Source: Bordetella sp.
Lineage (GTDB): Bacteria > Pseudomonadota > Gammaproteobacteria > Burkholderiales > Burkholderiaceae_B
Length of the DNA: 10,657 bases
Reading direction: 5' to 3'
NCBI GenBank assembly: GCA_027450125.1
Contig: DAIDKG010000176.1
Location: forward strand, 1 to 10,657
Below the pieces are notes generated by a model. It searched no databases and had not been told where the DNA came from. It saw only the letters and a program-made list of their open reading frames with translations. Positions 1 through 7,052 of this stretch are shown in pieces; within the stretch, counting starts at the first letter, position 1, and each line of letters starts with the position of its first letter. Made by a program: the position numbers and the translations under genes.

Positions 1-747
1 GATCGCAACGACGAAGACGAGCGCGGCGAACACCAGGTTGAGCACGCCTTTGCGCTTTGCCAGGCCGTGCGCGAATTGCGTGCCGACCAGTCCTCCGACG
101 ACGCCGCTGCCGATGAAGACCAGGGCTAGCGGCCAGTCCACCCAGCCGGCCCAGGCATAGTTGACGGCCGTGGTCAGCCCGAAAGCCGTCACCGCCACCA
201 GCGAGGAGCCGACGGCATAGAGAATGGGCACCCTGGCCGAGTACATGAGACCGGGAACGATCAGGAACCCGCCGCCGATACCGAAAAAGCCCGAGAGCAG
301 GCCGGTCAGACCTCCCATTGCGGAAACGCGCGCCGAGCGGTGCCGCACGGGTTGCGCCGCGGCGGTCTCGCTGCCGCCGCGATTGCGCAGCATCAGCACG
401 CCGACGACCAGCATCAGCAGCGCGAACGCCGCCAGCAGCTTCTGCCCGTCGACGGCCTTGCCCAGGGACGAGCCCAGCATGGCGCCGATGACGCCCGCGG
501 CCGCGAAGGGGCCGGCGATCGACCATTTCACCGTGCCTCTGCGCGCGTGCGCCAGCAGATTGGCGCCGGCGTTGGCAGCGACCGCGAATGCACTGGTCCC
601 GATGGCCACATGGGGATCCGTTACCCCGACCAGGTAGACGATGAAAGGCACGGCCAGGATGGACCCGCCGCCGCCGACTAGGCCCAATGTGAAGCCGACC
701 AGGGAGCCCGAGACCCCTCCCAACAAATACTGTACCGCCGAGAGCAT
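1..747 (-). CDS. TauE/SafE-family permease (partial, C-terminus beyond left edge)
   Basis: Reading the complement from the ATG at 747-745 gives 249 codons, open to base 1 without a stop, so the C-terminus lies outside the window. The protein is very hydrophobic and shows the internal duplication typical of TauE/SafE (DUF81) permeases: a Gly-rich GLVGGGGSILAVPF (about residues 22-35) is echoed by GFFGIGGGFLIVPG (153-166), and AIGTSAFAV (48-56) by AVGSSLVAV (178-186). About seven or eight membrane segments are expected in the full protein. Family members export sulfite, sulfoacetate or other sulfur anions across the inner membrane. An AGGAG Shine-Dalgarno sits 8 nt before the chosen start. It is divergent from the persulfide dioxygenase gene, which fits a role in disposing of the sulfite made by that enzyme; the substrate itself is inference. 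Confidence 0.9.
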   Translation of the reverse strand, partial: MLSAVQYLLGGVSGSLVGFTLGLVGGGGSILAVPFIVYLVGVTDPHVAIGTSAFAVAANAGANLLAHARRGTVKWSIAGPFAAAGVIGAMLGSSLGKAVDGQKLLAAFALLMLVVGVLMLRNRGGSETAAAQPVRHRSARVSAMGGLTGLLSGFFGIGGGFLIVPGLMYSARVPILYAVGSSLVAVTAFGLTTAVNYAWAGWVDWPLALVFIGSGVVGGLVGTQFAHGLAKRKGVLNLVFAALVFVVAI

Positions 748-786
748 CGATGCTTCTCCTCAGGGGCGTCGACCCGCAAAGGGGTC

Positions 787-816
787 TTGCCTTGCCCACA
801 ACAAATTACTTATAAT
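787..816 (+). promoter_or_regulatory. Candidate promoter of the persulfide dioxygenase/SQR operon
   Basis: A TTGCCT -35 box (787-792) is followed after 18 bp by a consensus TATAAT -10 box (811-816). The expected start near 822-824 gives a leader of about 127 nt before the ATG at 951. The -10 box lies inside the inverted repeat at 807-824, so a protein bound there would block RNA polymerase. Confidence 0.5.
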
Positions 817-824
817 AATAAGTA
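807..824. promoter_or_regulatory. AT-rich palindromic operator candidate in divergent promoter region
   Basis: The sequence TACTTAT-AATA-ATAAGTA is a perfect 7-bp inverted repeat with a 4-bp spacer, in an AT-only island inside GC-rich DNA. It covers the -10 boxes of both divergent candidate promoters. Related half-sites follow: AAGTATA at 820-826 recurs at 835-841, 15 bp further on, and AATAAG lies at 842-847. In other bacteria, blh/ETHE1-like and DUF442-SQR operons are repressed by persulfide-sensing ArsR-family proteins (BigR, SqrR), and BigR is known to bind an AT-rich palindrome over its promoter. Assigning this site to such a repressor is inference; no repressor gene is visible here. Confidence 0.55.
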
Positions 825-850
825 TATTTCTATTAAGTATAAATAAGCAA
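821..850 (-). promoter_or_regulatory. Candidate promoter of the TauE-like gene
   Basis: On the complement strand a TTGCTT -35 box (850-845) and a TATACT -10 box (826-821) are separated by 18 bp. Transcription would start near 814, giving a leader of about 66 nt. The -10 box overlaps the right arm of the inverted repeat at 807-824. The boxes were found by eye; no start site is known. Confidence 0.45.
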
Positions 851-950
851 GTCCGTTCGGCGCGACAAAAGCCAGCGGTACGTGTCGGAAGCAACAGGCA
901 GGGCCGGGATCATTTCCCATCGAAAGCTGGCAGGCTGCGCGGGAGCAATC

Positions 951-1835
951 ATGAGCGACAACAAGGCAATGCAGATCGAAGGCTATTTCGATACCCACAC
1001 CTCGACGATGAGCTACATCGTCCTGGACGAAGCGAGCGGGCAGTGCGCGCTGATCGACAGCGTGCTCGACTACGACCCCAAGTCGGGGCGCACGTCCACG
1101 GACAGCGCCGACAAGCTCGTCGCGCGCGTCAAGGAACTGGGCGCGACGGTGCAGTGGATCCTCGAGACGCATGTGCATGCGGACCACCTGTCGGCAGCGC
1201 CCTATCTCAAGCAGAAACTGGGCGGCATGGTCGGCATAGGCCGGCACATCACGACCGTGCAGACCGTGTTCGGCAAGCTCTTCAACGTCGGCGCGCAGTT
1301 CGCGCGCGACGGCAGCCAGTTCGACCGGCTGTTCGACGACGGCGATCGCTTCGCCATCGGCGGGCTCGAGGCGCGGATCATGCATACGCCGGGCCATACG
1401 CCTGCCTGCGTGACCTATGTCGTGGGCGATGGCCGTGAACTTGCCGCCTTCGTCGGCGACACACTCTTTATGCCCGACTACGGCACGGCGCGATGCGATT
1501 TCCCGGGAGGGGACGCGCATACGCTGTACCGGTCCATCGCCAAGGTGCTGGCCCTGCCGGCCCAGACCCGGCTCTATATGTGCCACGACTACCAGCCCGG
1601 CGGCCGCGAGCTGCAGTTCGTCAGCACCGTGGCGCAGGAGCGCGCGCAAAACATCCATGTCCATGACGGCATCAGCGAGGACGAGTTCGTGGCCATGCGC
1701 ACCAAGCGCGATGCGATGCTTGAAATGCCGGTGCTGATTCTGCCCTCGGTCCAGGTCAACATGCGCGCAGGGCATTTCCCCGAACCGGAAAGCAATGGCG
1801 TGAGCTACCTCAAGATTCCCGTCAACGGTCTGTAA
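951..1835 (+). CDS. Persulfide dioxygenase-like MBL-fold hydrolase (ETHE1/Blh type)
   Basis: This 294-residue protein has the metallo-beta-lactamase fold in its ETHE1/Blh form. Visible motifs are THVHADH (73-79), TPGHT (146-150), FVGDTLF (167-173) and a late CHDY (211-214). By family knowledge H74, H149 and D170 should form the mononuclear iron site of persulfide dioxygenases, which oxidise glutathione persulfide with O2 to sulfite and glutathione in the cytoplasm. The start at 951 is preferred because GGGAG lies 6 nt upstream; a GTG at 882 in frame would add 23 residues that do not look conserved. The SQR-like fusion gene follows after 41 bp on the same strand, which supports a sulfide/persulfide role over other MBL-fold hydrolases. 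Activity is inferred, not shown. Confidence 0.92.
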   Translation: MSDNKAMQIEGYFDTHTSTMSYIVLDEASGQCALIDSVLDYDPKSGRTSTDSADKLVARVKELGATVQWILETHVHADHLSAAPYLKQKLGGMVGIGRHITTVQTVFGKLFNVGAQFARDGSQFDRLFDDGDRFAIGGLEARIMHTPGHTPACVTYVVGDGRELAAFVGDTLFMPDYGTARCDFPGGDAHTLYRSIAKVLALPAQTRLYMCHDYQPGGRELQFVSTVAQERAQNIHVHDGISEDEFVAMRTKRDAMLEMPVLILPSVQVNMRAGHFPEPESNGVSYLKIPVNGL

Positions 1836-1876
1836 GACCCGCGCGACAAACGCACGCCAAATTCTGGAGGAAAGAC

Positions 1877-3583
1877 ATGGATACCCGCGTACTCACCCCC
1901 GAGCTGTCAGTGTCGCCGCAAATTTTCCCGCAGGATGTCGCCGCGTTACGGGCGGCGGGATTCCGGGCGCTGATCTGCAACCGGCCCGACGGCGAAGGCA
2001 ACGACCAGCCCTCGTTTTCCGAAATCGAGCAAGCGGCCCGCGCGGCCGGCATGGATGCGGTCTATCTGCCGGTCGAATCCGGCAAGGTGACCGACGAGCA
2101 GGCGCGGCAGTTCGGCGATGCCCTGGCCAGGCTGCCCAGGCCCGTGCTCGCCTATTGCCGCACCGGCATGCGGTCCACGACGATGTGGGCGCTTTCGCAA
2201 GCAGGCAAATCGTCGCTCGCGGACATCCTGGAAAGCGCGCATCGCGCCGGGTACGACATGAGCGCCGTCACGCGCCGCATCGCCAACCCGGCGAGCGCCG
2301 CGCCGGACATCAGCGCGGCGGCACACGACGTGGTGGTCATCGGCGGCGGCGCCGCAGGCATCGCGGTGACGGCCAGCATGCTGAGCCGGCACCCCGGCCT
2401 GGATGTCGCCATCATCGACCCGGCCGACGTGCATTATTACCAGCCTGGCTGGACGCTGGTCGGGCGCGGCATATTCCGGGCCCCGGACACGGCCCGCACC
2501 ATGGGGTCGCTGATCCCGCGCGGCGCCCAGTGGATCAAGTCGGCGGTCGCCGCTTTCGACCCGCAGAGCAATGCGGTGATCCTGGACGGTTGCCGGGTGG
2601 TTCGATACCGGCAGCTGGTCGTCTGCCCCGGCCTGAAGCTCGATTGGGGCGCCATCGAGGGCTTGGCCGAAACGCTGGGCAGCAACGGCGTCACGTCGAA
2701 TTACCGCTACGATCTCGCGCCTTACACGTGGAAGCTGGTGCAGTCCCTGCGAGGGGGCAGGGCCTTGTTCACCCAGCCGCCGATGCCGATCAAATGCGCC
2801 GGCGCTCCCCAGAAGGCGATGTATCTGTCAGCCGATTACTGGCGGCGCCAGGGCGTGCTGCAAAACGTCGACATCGGTTTCTACAATTCCGGCGCCGTCC
2901 TGTTCGGCGTGGCCGATTATGTGCCCGCGCTCATGGAGTATGTGAAGGCCTATGGCATTGCCCTGAATTTCGGCCATACGCTGACGGCCGTCGACGGCCC
3001 AGGCAAGACGGCCACCTTCGTCAGGACCGGGCCCGACGGCAGCAAGGAAACGATTCGCGAGTCCTTCGACATGATCCACGTCGTGCCGCCGCAAAAGGCA
3101 CCCGATTTCATCCGCGTCAGCCCGCTGGCCGATGCGGCCGGTTGGGTCGACATCGATCCGGCCACGATGCGGCACAAGCAATACGAGAACATCCATGCAC
3201 TCGGCGATGCCGGCAATACGGGCAATGCCAAGACGGCCGCGGCCGCTCGCGCGCAGGCGCCGGTGGTCGCGCACAACGTCCTCGCGGCGCTGGGTCTGGC
3301 CAAGGGCCAGGCGCAGTACAACGGCTATGGGTCCTGCCCTCTGACCGTCGAGCGCGGCAAGATCGTCCTGGCGGAATTTCTTTACGGCGGGAAAGTGGCG
3401 CCCAGTTTTCCCGCCTGGCTCATCGACGGCACGCGGCCATCGCGGCTGGCCTGGCTGCTCAAGGAACGCATCCTGCCTTTCGTTTACTGGAAGGGCATGT
3501 TCAAGGGACACGAGTGGATGGTGCATCCCAAGCTGGTCGACGTGGCGGACCCGGAAAAAATCCGGGAGGATGCTTCGGCCTAG
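1877..3583 (+). CDS. DUF442/rhodanese-loop domain fused to SQR-like FAD oxidoreductase
   Basis: This is a 568-residue two-domain protein. Residues about 1-130 form a DUF442 (BLH 'phosphatase') domain with active loop AYCRTGMRST; C94 followed by RTGMRS matches the six-residue rhodanese loop CRxGxRS better than the CX5R of tyrosine phosphatases. Residues about 150-568 are a flavoprotein of the sulfide:quinone oxidoreductase type: dinucleotide-binding VVIGGGAAGIA (153-163), redox-cysteine segment KCAGAPQKAMYLS (306-318, C307), ADAAGWVDID (418-427) and GYGSCPL (483-489). It would oxidise sulfide or persulfide and pass electrons to quinone at the inner membrane. The second redox cysteine expected of mitochondrial-type SQR (GDCTN) is GDAGN here, with A445 in its place. 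The start has a strong GGAGGA 5 nt upstream. The gene is second in the operon and ends tail to tail with the DUF1275 gene, sharing CTAG. Confidence 0.9.
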   Translation: MDTRVLTPELSVSPQIFPQDVAALRAAGFRALICNRPDGEGNDQPSFSEIEQAARAAGMDAVYLPVESGKVTDEQARQFGDALARLPRPVLAYCRTGMRSTTMWALSQAGKSSLADILESAHRAGYDMSAVTRRIANPASAAPDISAAAHDVVVIGGGAAGIAVTASMLSRHPGLDVAIIDPADVHYYQPGWTLVGRGIFRAPDTARTMGSLIPRGAQWIKSAVAAFDPQSNAVILDGCRVVRYRQLVVCPGLKLDWGAIEGLAETLGSNGVTSNYRYDLAPYTWKLVQSLRGGRALFTQPPMPIKCAGAPQKAMYLSADYWRRQGVLQNVDIGFYNSGAVLFGVADYVPALMEYVKAYGIALNFGHTLTAVDGPGKTATFVRTGPDGSKETIRESFDMIHVVPPQKAPDFIRVSPLADAAGWVDIDPATMRHKQYENIHALGDAGNTGNAKTAAAARAQAPVVAHNVLAALGLAKGQAQYNGYGSCPLTVERGKIVLAEFLYGGKVAPSFPAWLIDGTRPSRLAWLLKERILPFVYWKGMFKGHEWMVHPKLVDVADPEKIREDASA

Positions 3584-4242
3584 GGTTTTATTGTGGCGGC
3601 CATGGCCGAAGCGGCCATCGCGGCCACGGCCGGCGGCAGCACGAAGCACCACATTCCCGTCCCGGCATAGGCCAGCGCTGCCGCGGCGCAGCCGGCCGCG
3701 AAGACCAGGAGGGCGGGCACCATCTTGCGCAGGCGAGTTCGCGCCGCCGCCCGCGCGCAAGAGTCCGTGCCGCGCAGCAGGTCGGCCAGGTCGAGCATGA
3801 TTTGCGTGGTCGTCCCGGTCATCAGCGTCGAGGGTGGCGCGCTCGTCAGGTGCATACGCTGCACGGCATTCTGCACGGCCATGGCAGCCACCATCAGCAT
3901 GCCGGCCGCGTACGCCGGCCCGGCGTCGCTGTCCGGAAAAGGTCCGTACGCAATCATGAGCACCGCTGCCGCCGACAGCAGGACGATCTTGCTCGCCATG
4001 AGCACGTTCACCGAGCGTGTCAGGCGCGACAGCACGACCAGGACGCAAAACACCGGCAGGGCCGACAGTTTCGCCAGGGCTCCGTTCGTGCCGTGCACCA
4101 GCGAGGCGGCCAGCGTGACGAAGTTGCCGGTCACATGGGCGGTGAAGAGTCCGTGCAGGGCCAGGAACCCGGCCGTGTCGACATAGCCGGCATTAAAGCC
4201 GAGCAGGGCGGTCAATCGGGGTGATGCAGCGGGCTGTTCCAT
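3580..4242 (-). CDS. DUF1275 (YoaK-type) membrane protein
   Basis: This 220-residue protein belongs to the DUF1275/YoaK family of inner-membrane proteins of unknown function. Both family signatures are visible: GFNAGYVDTAGFLAL (15-29) leading into FTAHVTGNFV (33-42), and AVQNAVQRM (122-130) followed by TLMTGTTTQ (139-147). About five or six hydrophobic segments can be seen. I chose the ATG at 4242 because AGGA stands 7 nt before it and the residues above it (MRAAMTTRLPTQAHPTG) are not family-like. It is the last gene of the complement-strand operon, 72 bp after the DoxX gene. Its TAG stop overlaps that of the opposing SQR-like gene, so no terminator fits between the two. Confidence 0.9.
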   Translation of the reverse strand: MEQPAASPRLTALLGFNAGYVDTAGFLALHGLFTAHVTGNFVTLAASLVHGTNGALAKLSALPVFCVLVVLSRLTRSVNVLMASKIVLLSAAAVLMIAYGPFPDSDAGPAYAAGMLMVAAMAVQNAVQRMHLTSAPPSTLMTGTTTQIMLDLADLLRGTDSCARAAARTRLRKMVPALLVFAAGCAAAALAYAGTGMWCFVLPPAVAAMAASAMAATIKP

Positions 4243-4314
4243 GCGCGTTCCTGTCGGGTGAGCTTGCGTGGGCAGGCGGGTTGTCATGGCGGCGCGCAAT
4301 CGCCGCCGGGCGTT

Positions 4315-4758
4315 CTACGAGGCTGGTGCCTGCTGCATGTCGAGCCAGGCCACCAGCAGCAAGCCTGCGGCCAGGCCCAGGTGCTCGAAAAACGAATTGG
4401 CCGCCATGAAGCGTTCCGGGCCGGCGGGCATGTTCCAGAAGCGTAGCGCAATGAGCGTGGCCAGCAGGGTGAAGCCGGCCAGGCCCAGCGCGCCCAGCCA
4501 GCGCAGCCATCCGCAAAGGATCATGAGCGAAGCGCCCAGTTCGAGCGCGATCACCAGCACCGCGAACAGTGGTGCCGGCGACAGGCCGAAGTGCGTCATC
4601 TCGCCGATCGCCCCGGGGAAATCGGTGAGCTTGACCAACCCGCCCTGGATGTAGGCGGCGCATAGCCCCAGATAGGCCACCAGGCGCGCGGTCTTGCCGC
4701 CCAGCAGGGCGCGGGCGACGGCGGGGCGCACGCGGTCGGTCGAGATGTGTCTGTGCAT
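4315..4758 (-). CDS. DoxX-family membrane protein
   Basis: This 147-residue protein has four hydrophobic segments (about 24-42, 62-82, 86-106 and 122-140) and the layout of the DoxX family, including the GLVKLTDFPG stretch (40-49) after the first segment and a conserved small-residue helix with a Glu (ALELGASLMILCG, 71-83). DoxX proteins are small inner-membrane proteins. Some take part in thiosulfate:quinone oxidoreductase or in thiol and redox homeostasis, but most are uncharacterised. It starts 21 bp after the amidohydrolase stop and has no clear Shine-Dalgarno of its own, so translation may depend on coupling to the upstream gene. The role in this operon is unknown. Confidence 0.88.
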   Translation of the reverse strand: MHRHISTDRVRPAVARALLGGKTARLVAYLGLCAAYIQGGLVKLTDFPGAIGEMTHFGLSPAPLFAVLVIALELGASLMILCGWLRWLGALGLAGFTLLATLIALRFWNMPAGPERFMAANSFFEHLGLAAGLLLVAWLDMQQAPAS

Positions 4759-4779
4759 GTTGGCTTGCGTATGGCTTGA

Positions 4780-6675
4780 TCACACGGCCCAGCAGGAGCA
4801 TCCCAGGGCGCCGAAAAAGCCCTGCAGGTCCGATACGGGCGCTTTGGCGGCCCAGGCCCGGGCGTGGTCATGGCCGTGCAGGCCGCAGGCGCTCGAGCAG
4901 GAGCACGAGGCCATGGCGGCCTGGTAGCGCGGATAGCGCGAATTCCTGCCGGCGCCCTCTGGCTCGCCCCAGGCGCCGTAGCCTTTGAACAGGCGTGTGG
5001 GCGACCAGTCGGGCATGGCCGGCGGCAGCGGATTGTCGTCCAGAGCAGCGAAATCGCCCTCGCCGTAGACCACGCGGCCGCCCACGACGGTCAGGTGCGA
5101 GGTCAGGAACGAGATCTCGTCTTCGGGCACGCCGAAGTAGTCCTTGCTCGGCACGATGAAGTCCGCGAGCTGCCCGGCCTGGATGCGACCGCGGCGGCCT
5201 TCCTCGTTGGAGAACCAGGCCACGTTTTCAGTCCACATGCGCAGCGCCGTCTCGCGGTCCAGCAGGTTGCGCTGCGGGTAGAGCCGCAGGCCGCCCACGG
5301 TCTTGCCTGTGACCATCCACGACAGCGACACCCAGGGGTTGTACGATGCCACGCGCGTGGCGTCTGTACCGGCCGAAACCTTGACGCCGCGCTCGAGGAT
5401 GCGCCTGATGGGCGGGGTCGCCTCGGCGGCCTGGGCGCCATAGCGCTCGACAAAATATTCGCCCTGGTAGGCCATGCGATGCTGCACGGCGATGCCGCCG
5501 CCCAGGGCGGCGATGCGGTCGATGGATCGGTCCGAGATCGTCTCGGCATGGTCGAAGAACCAGTTGATGCCCGCCAGCGGCGTGTCCCGGTCGACCTTCT
5601 CGAACACGTCGAGCGCGCGCGAGATGGTCTGGTCGTAGGTGGCGTGCAGGCGCCAGGGCCAGCGGTTTTGCGCCAGCACGCGCACCACTTCCTCGAGCTC
5701 GCCTTCCATCTGCGGCGGCATGTCGGGCCGCTCGACGCGAAAGTCCTCGAAATCGGCCGCGGAATAGACCAGCATCTCGCCCGCCCCGTTGTGGCGGAAA
5801 TAGTCGTCACCCTGCTTGTACTTGACCGACGCGGTCCAATTGAGGAAGTCCTCTTTTTCCTGCTTGGGCTTTTGCGTGAACAGGTTGTAGGCCAGGCGCA
5901 CGGTGATCTGGCCGGCGTCGGCCAGCTTCTGGATGACCTCGTAGTCTTCGGGGTAGTTCTGGTAGCCGCCGCCGGCATCGATGACGCCGGTCACGCCCAG
6001 TCGGTTGAGCTCGCGCATGAAATGGCGCGTGGAGTTGATCTGGTAGTCCAGCGGCAGTTTCGGCCCCTTGGCCAGGGTCGCGTAGAGGATGGTGGCATTG
6101 GGCCTGGCCAGCAGCAGTCCGGTGGGTTCGCCGCCGGCATCGCGCACGATCTGGCCGCCGGGCGGCTCGGGCGTGTCCTTGCCGTAGCCCACGGCGCGCA
6201 ATGCCGCGGCGTTCAGCAGGGCGCGGTCGTACAAATGCAGCAGGAACACGGGCGTATCGGGCGCGATGGCGTTGATTTCATCGAGAGTGGGCAGGCGCTT
6301 CTCGGCGAACTGATGCTCGGTGAAACCGCCGACCACGCGCACCCATTGTGGCGCCGGCGTGACGGCGACCTGGCGCCTGAGCATGTCCAGCGCATCGGCC
6401 AGCGAGCGTACGCCGTCCCAGCGCAATTCCATGTTGTAGTTCAGGCCGCCGCGCACCACGTGCGTGTGGTTGTCGAACAGCCCCGGCAGCACGTGCCGGC
6501 GCTTGAGGTCGACCAGGCGCGTATGCGCGCCCGCCAGGGACATGATCTGCGCGTCGCTGCCGACGGCGACGAATTTGCCGGCCTGCACGGCGACGGCGCT
6601 GGCGACCGGCTGGGCGCGGTCGAGCGTGGTGATCCGGCCGTTGTGGAAAATGATGTCGGGACTGGCGTCGGGCAT
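4780..6675 (-). CDS. YtcJ-like amidohydrolase (Amidohydro_3) with Cys/His-rich tail
   Basis: This is a 631-residue metal-dependent amidohydrolase of the YtcJ/amidohydrolase-3 group. The N-terminus (DIIFHNGRITTLD, 7-19) and PGLFDNHTH (64-72, metal ligands H70 and H72) open the beta-sandwich and TIM barrel. LHATYDQT (343-350, H344), FFDHAET (373-379, H376) and SAGTDATR (434-441, D438) are the expected remaining metal or catalytic residues, and the ADFIVPS segment (504-510) ends the sandwich domain. Family members hydrolyse C-N bonds, but the substrate cannot be read from sequence. There is no signal peptide, so it should be cytoplasmic. The start at 6675 has AAAGGAG about 10 nt upstream. The tail from about 585 carries C591, C593, C597, H600, H602, H604, C626 and C628, which looks like an added metal-binding or redox segment. 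The gene sits 56 bp after xapX and 21 bp before doxX. Confidence 0.93.
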   Translation of the reverse strand: MPDASPDIIFHNGRITTLDRAQPVASAVAVQAGKFVAVGSDAQIMSLAGAHTRLVDLKRRHVLPGLFDNHTHVVRGGLNYNMELRWDGVRSLADALDMLRRQVAVTPAPQWVRVVGGFTEHQFAEKRLPTLDEINAIAPDTPVFLLHLYDRALLNAAALRAVGYGKDTPEPPGGQIVRDAGGEPTGLLLARPNATILYATLAKGPKLPLDYQINSTRHFMRELNRLGVTGVIDAGGGYQNYPEDYEVIQKLADAGQITVRLAYNLFTQKPKQEKEDFLNWTASVKYKQGDDYFRHNGAGEMLVYSAADFEDFRVERPDMPPQMEGELEEVVRVLAQNRWPWRLHATYDQTISRALDVFEKVDRDTPLAGINWFFDHAETISDRSIDRIAALGGGIAVQHRMAYQGEYFVERYGAQAAEATPPIRRILERGVKVSAGTDATRVASYNPWVSLSWMVTGKTVGGLRLYPQRNLLDRETALRMWTENVAWFSNEEGRRGRIQAGQLADFIVPSKDYFGVPEDEISFLTSHLTVVGGRVVYGEGDFAALDDNPLPPAMPDWSPTRLFKGYGAWGEPEGAGRNSRYPRYQAAMASCSCSSACGLHGHDHARAWAAKAPVSDLQGFFGALGCSCWAV

Positions 6676-6731
6676 GATGAAAAAACTCCTTTCTGGTTTG
6701 TAGGCTCGGGCTGCTTTCCTGCAGCCGGCGC

Positions 6732-7004
6732 TCAGCCTTGCTTGTCCTGGGCCGCGTCCGGCTGCGCGTGGCGCCCGGGCAGTTGCCCGAGCACGTGCCG
6801 GGTCGCCTGCGTCGCATTGCACGCGGTGCTGAAGGCGGTGCCGTGCAGCAACTGCCTGCCCACGGGGATGACCTGCTCGCCGACCAGTATGCCGAGCAAT
6901 CCGACCAACGCCACCACGGGCGGCGCGGGGGAGCGCACGTGCAGCAGGCTGTAGACGATGCCGACCAGCAGGCCGGCGCCCAGCGACAGGATGTAGAGTT
7001 TCAT
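6732..7004 (-). CDS. XapX-domain (DUF1427) small membrane protein
   Basis: This 90-residue protein carries the XapX/DUF1427 signature: a first membrane helix ending GLLVGIVYSLL (11-21), then SPAPPVVALVGLLGILVGEQ (25-44) in the second helix, followed by a polar tail. XapX-domain proteins are two-helix inner-membrane proteins without known function, and they often occur beside hydrolase genes. The ATG at 7004 has only a weak GAGA upstream. It lies 48 bp after the YcaC-like gene and 56 bp before the amidohydrolase gene, all on the same strand, so it is very likely part of that operon. Confidence 0.85.
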   Translation of the reverse strand: MKLYILSLGAGLLVGIVYSLLHVRSPAPPVVALVGLLGILVGEQVIPVGRQLLHGTAFSTACNATQATRHVLGQLPGRHAQPDAAQDKQG

Positions 7005-7052
7005 GCGTTGTCTCGATTTGCGTTTCTGATGGAGCCGCCCCGGCCGGCGGTG

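Noticed and set aside
882..950. Upstream GTG start for the persulfide dioxygenase
   Set aside because: The ATG at 951 has a better Shine-Dalgarno and begins the family-like sequence.
3550..3566. CCCGGA-AAAAA-TCCGGG hairpin as terminator of the sulfide operon
   Set aside because: It lies within the coding sequence, has only a 6-bp stem and no following T run.
3602..3618. ATGGCC/GGCCAT hairpin after the SQR-like gene
   Set aside because: No T run follows, and it lies inside the DUF1275 coding sequence, where GGCC repeats reflect Ala codons.
2828..4048. 406-codon open frame on the complement
   Set aside because: It is antisense to the SQR-like gene and out of frame with DUF1275; no motifs.
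2155..4224. 689-codon open frame on the plus strand
   Set aside because: It is a shifted frame over the SQR-like gene running antisense into DUF1275; the sequence is Arg/Gly-rich low-complexity without motifs.
4864..6954. 696-codon open frame on the plus strand
   Set aside because: It is antisense to the amidohydrolase and xapX genes; long empty frames are expected in GC-rich DNA, and it has no domain or good start.
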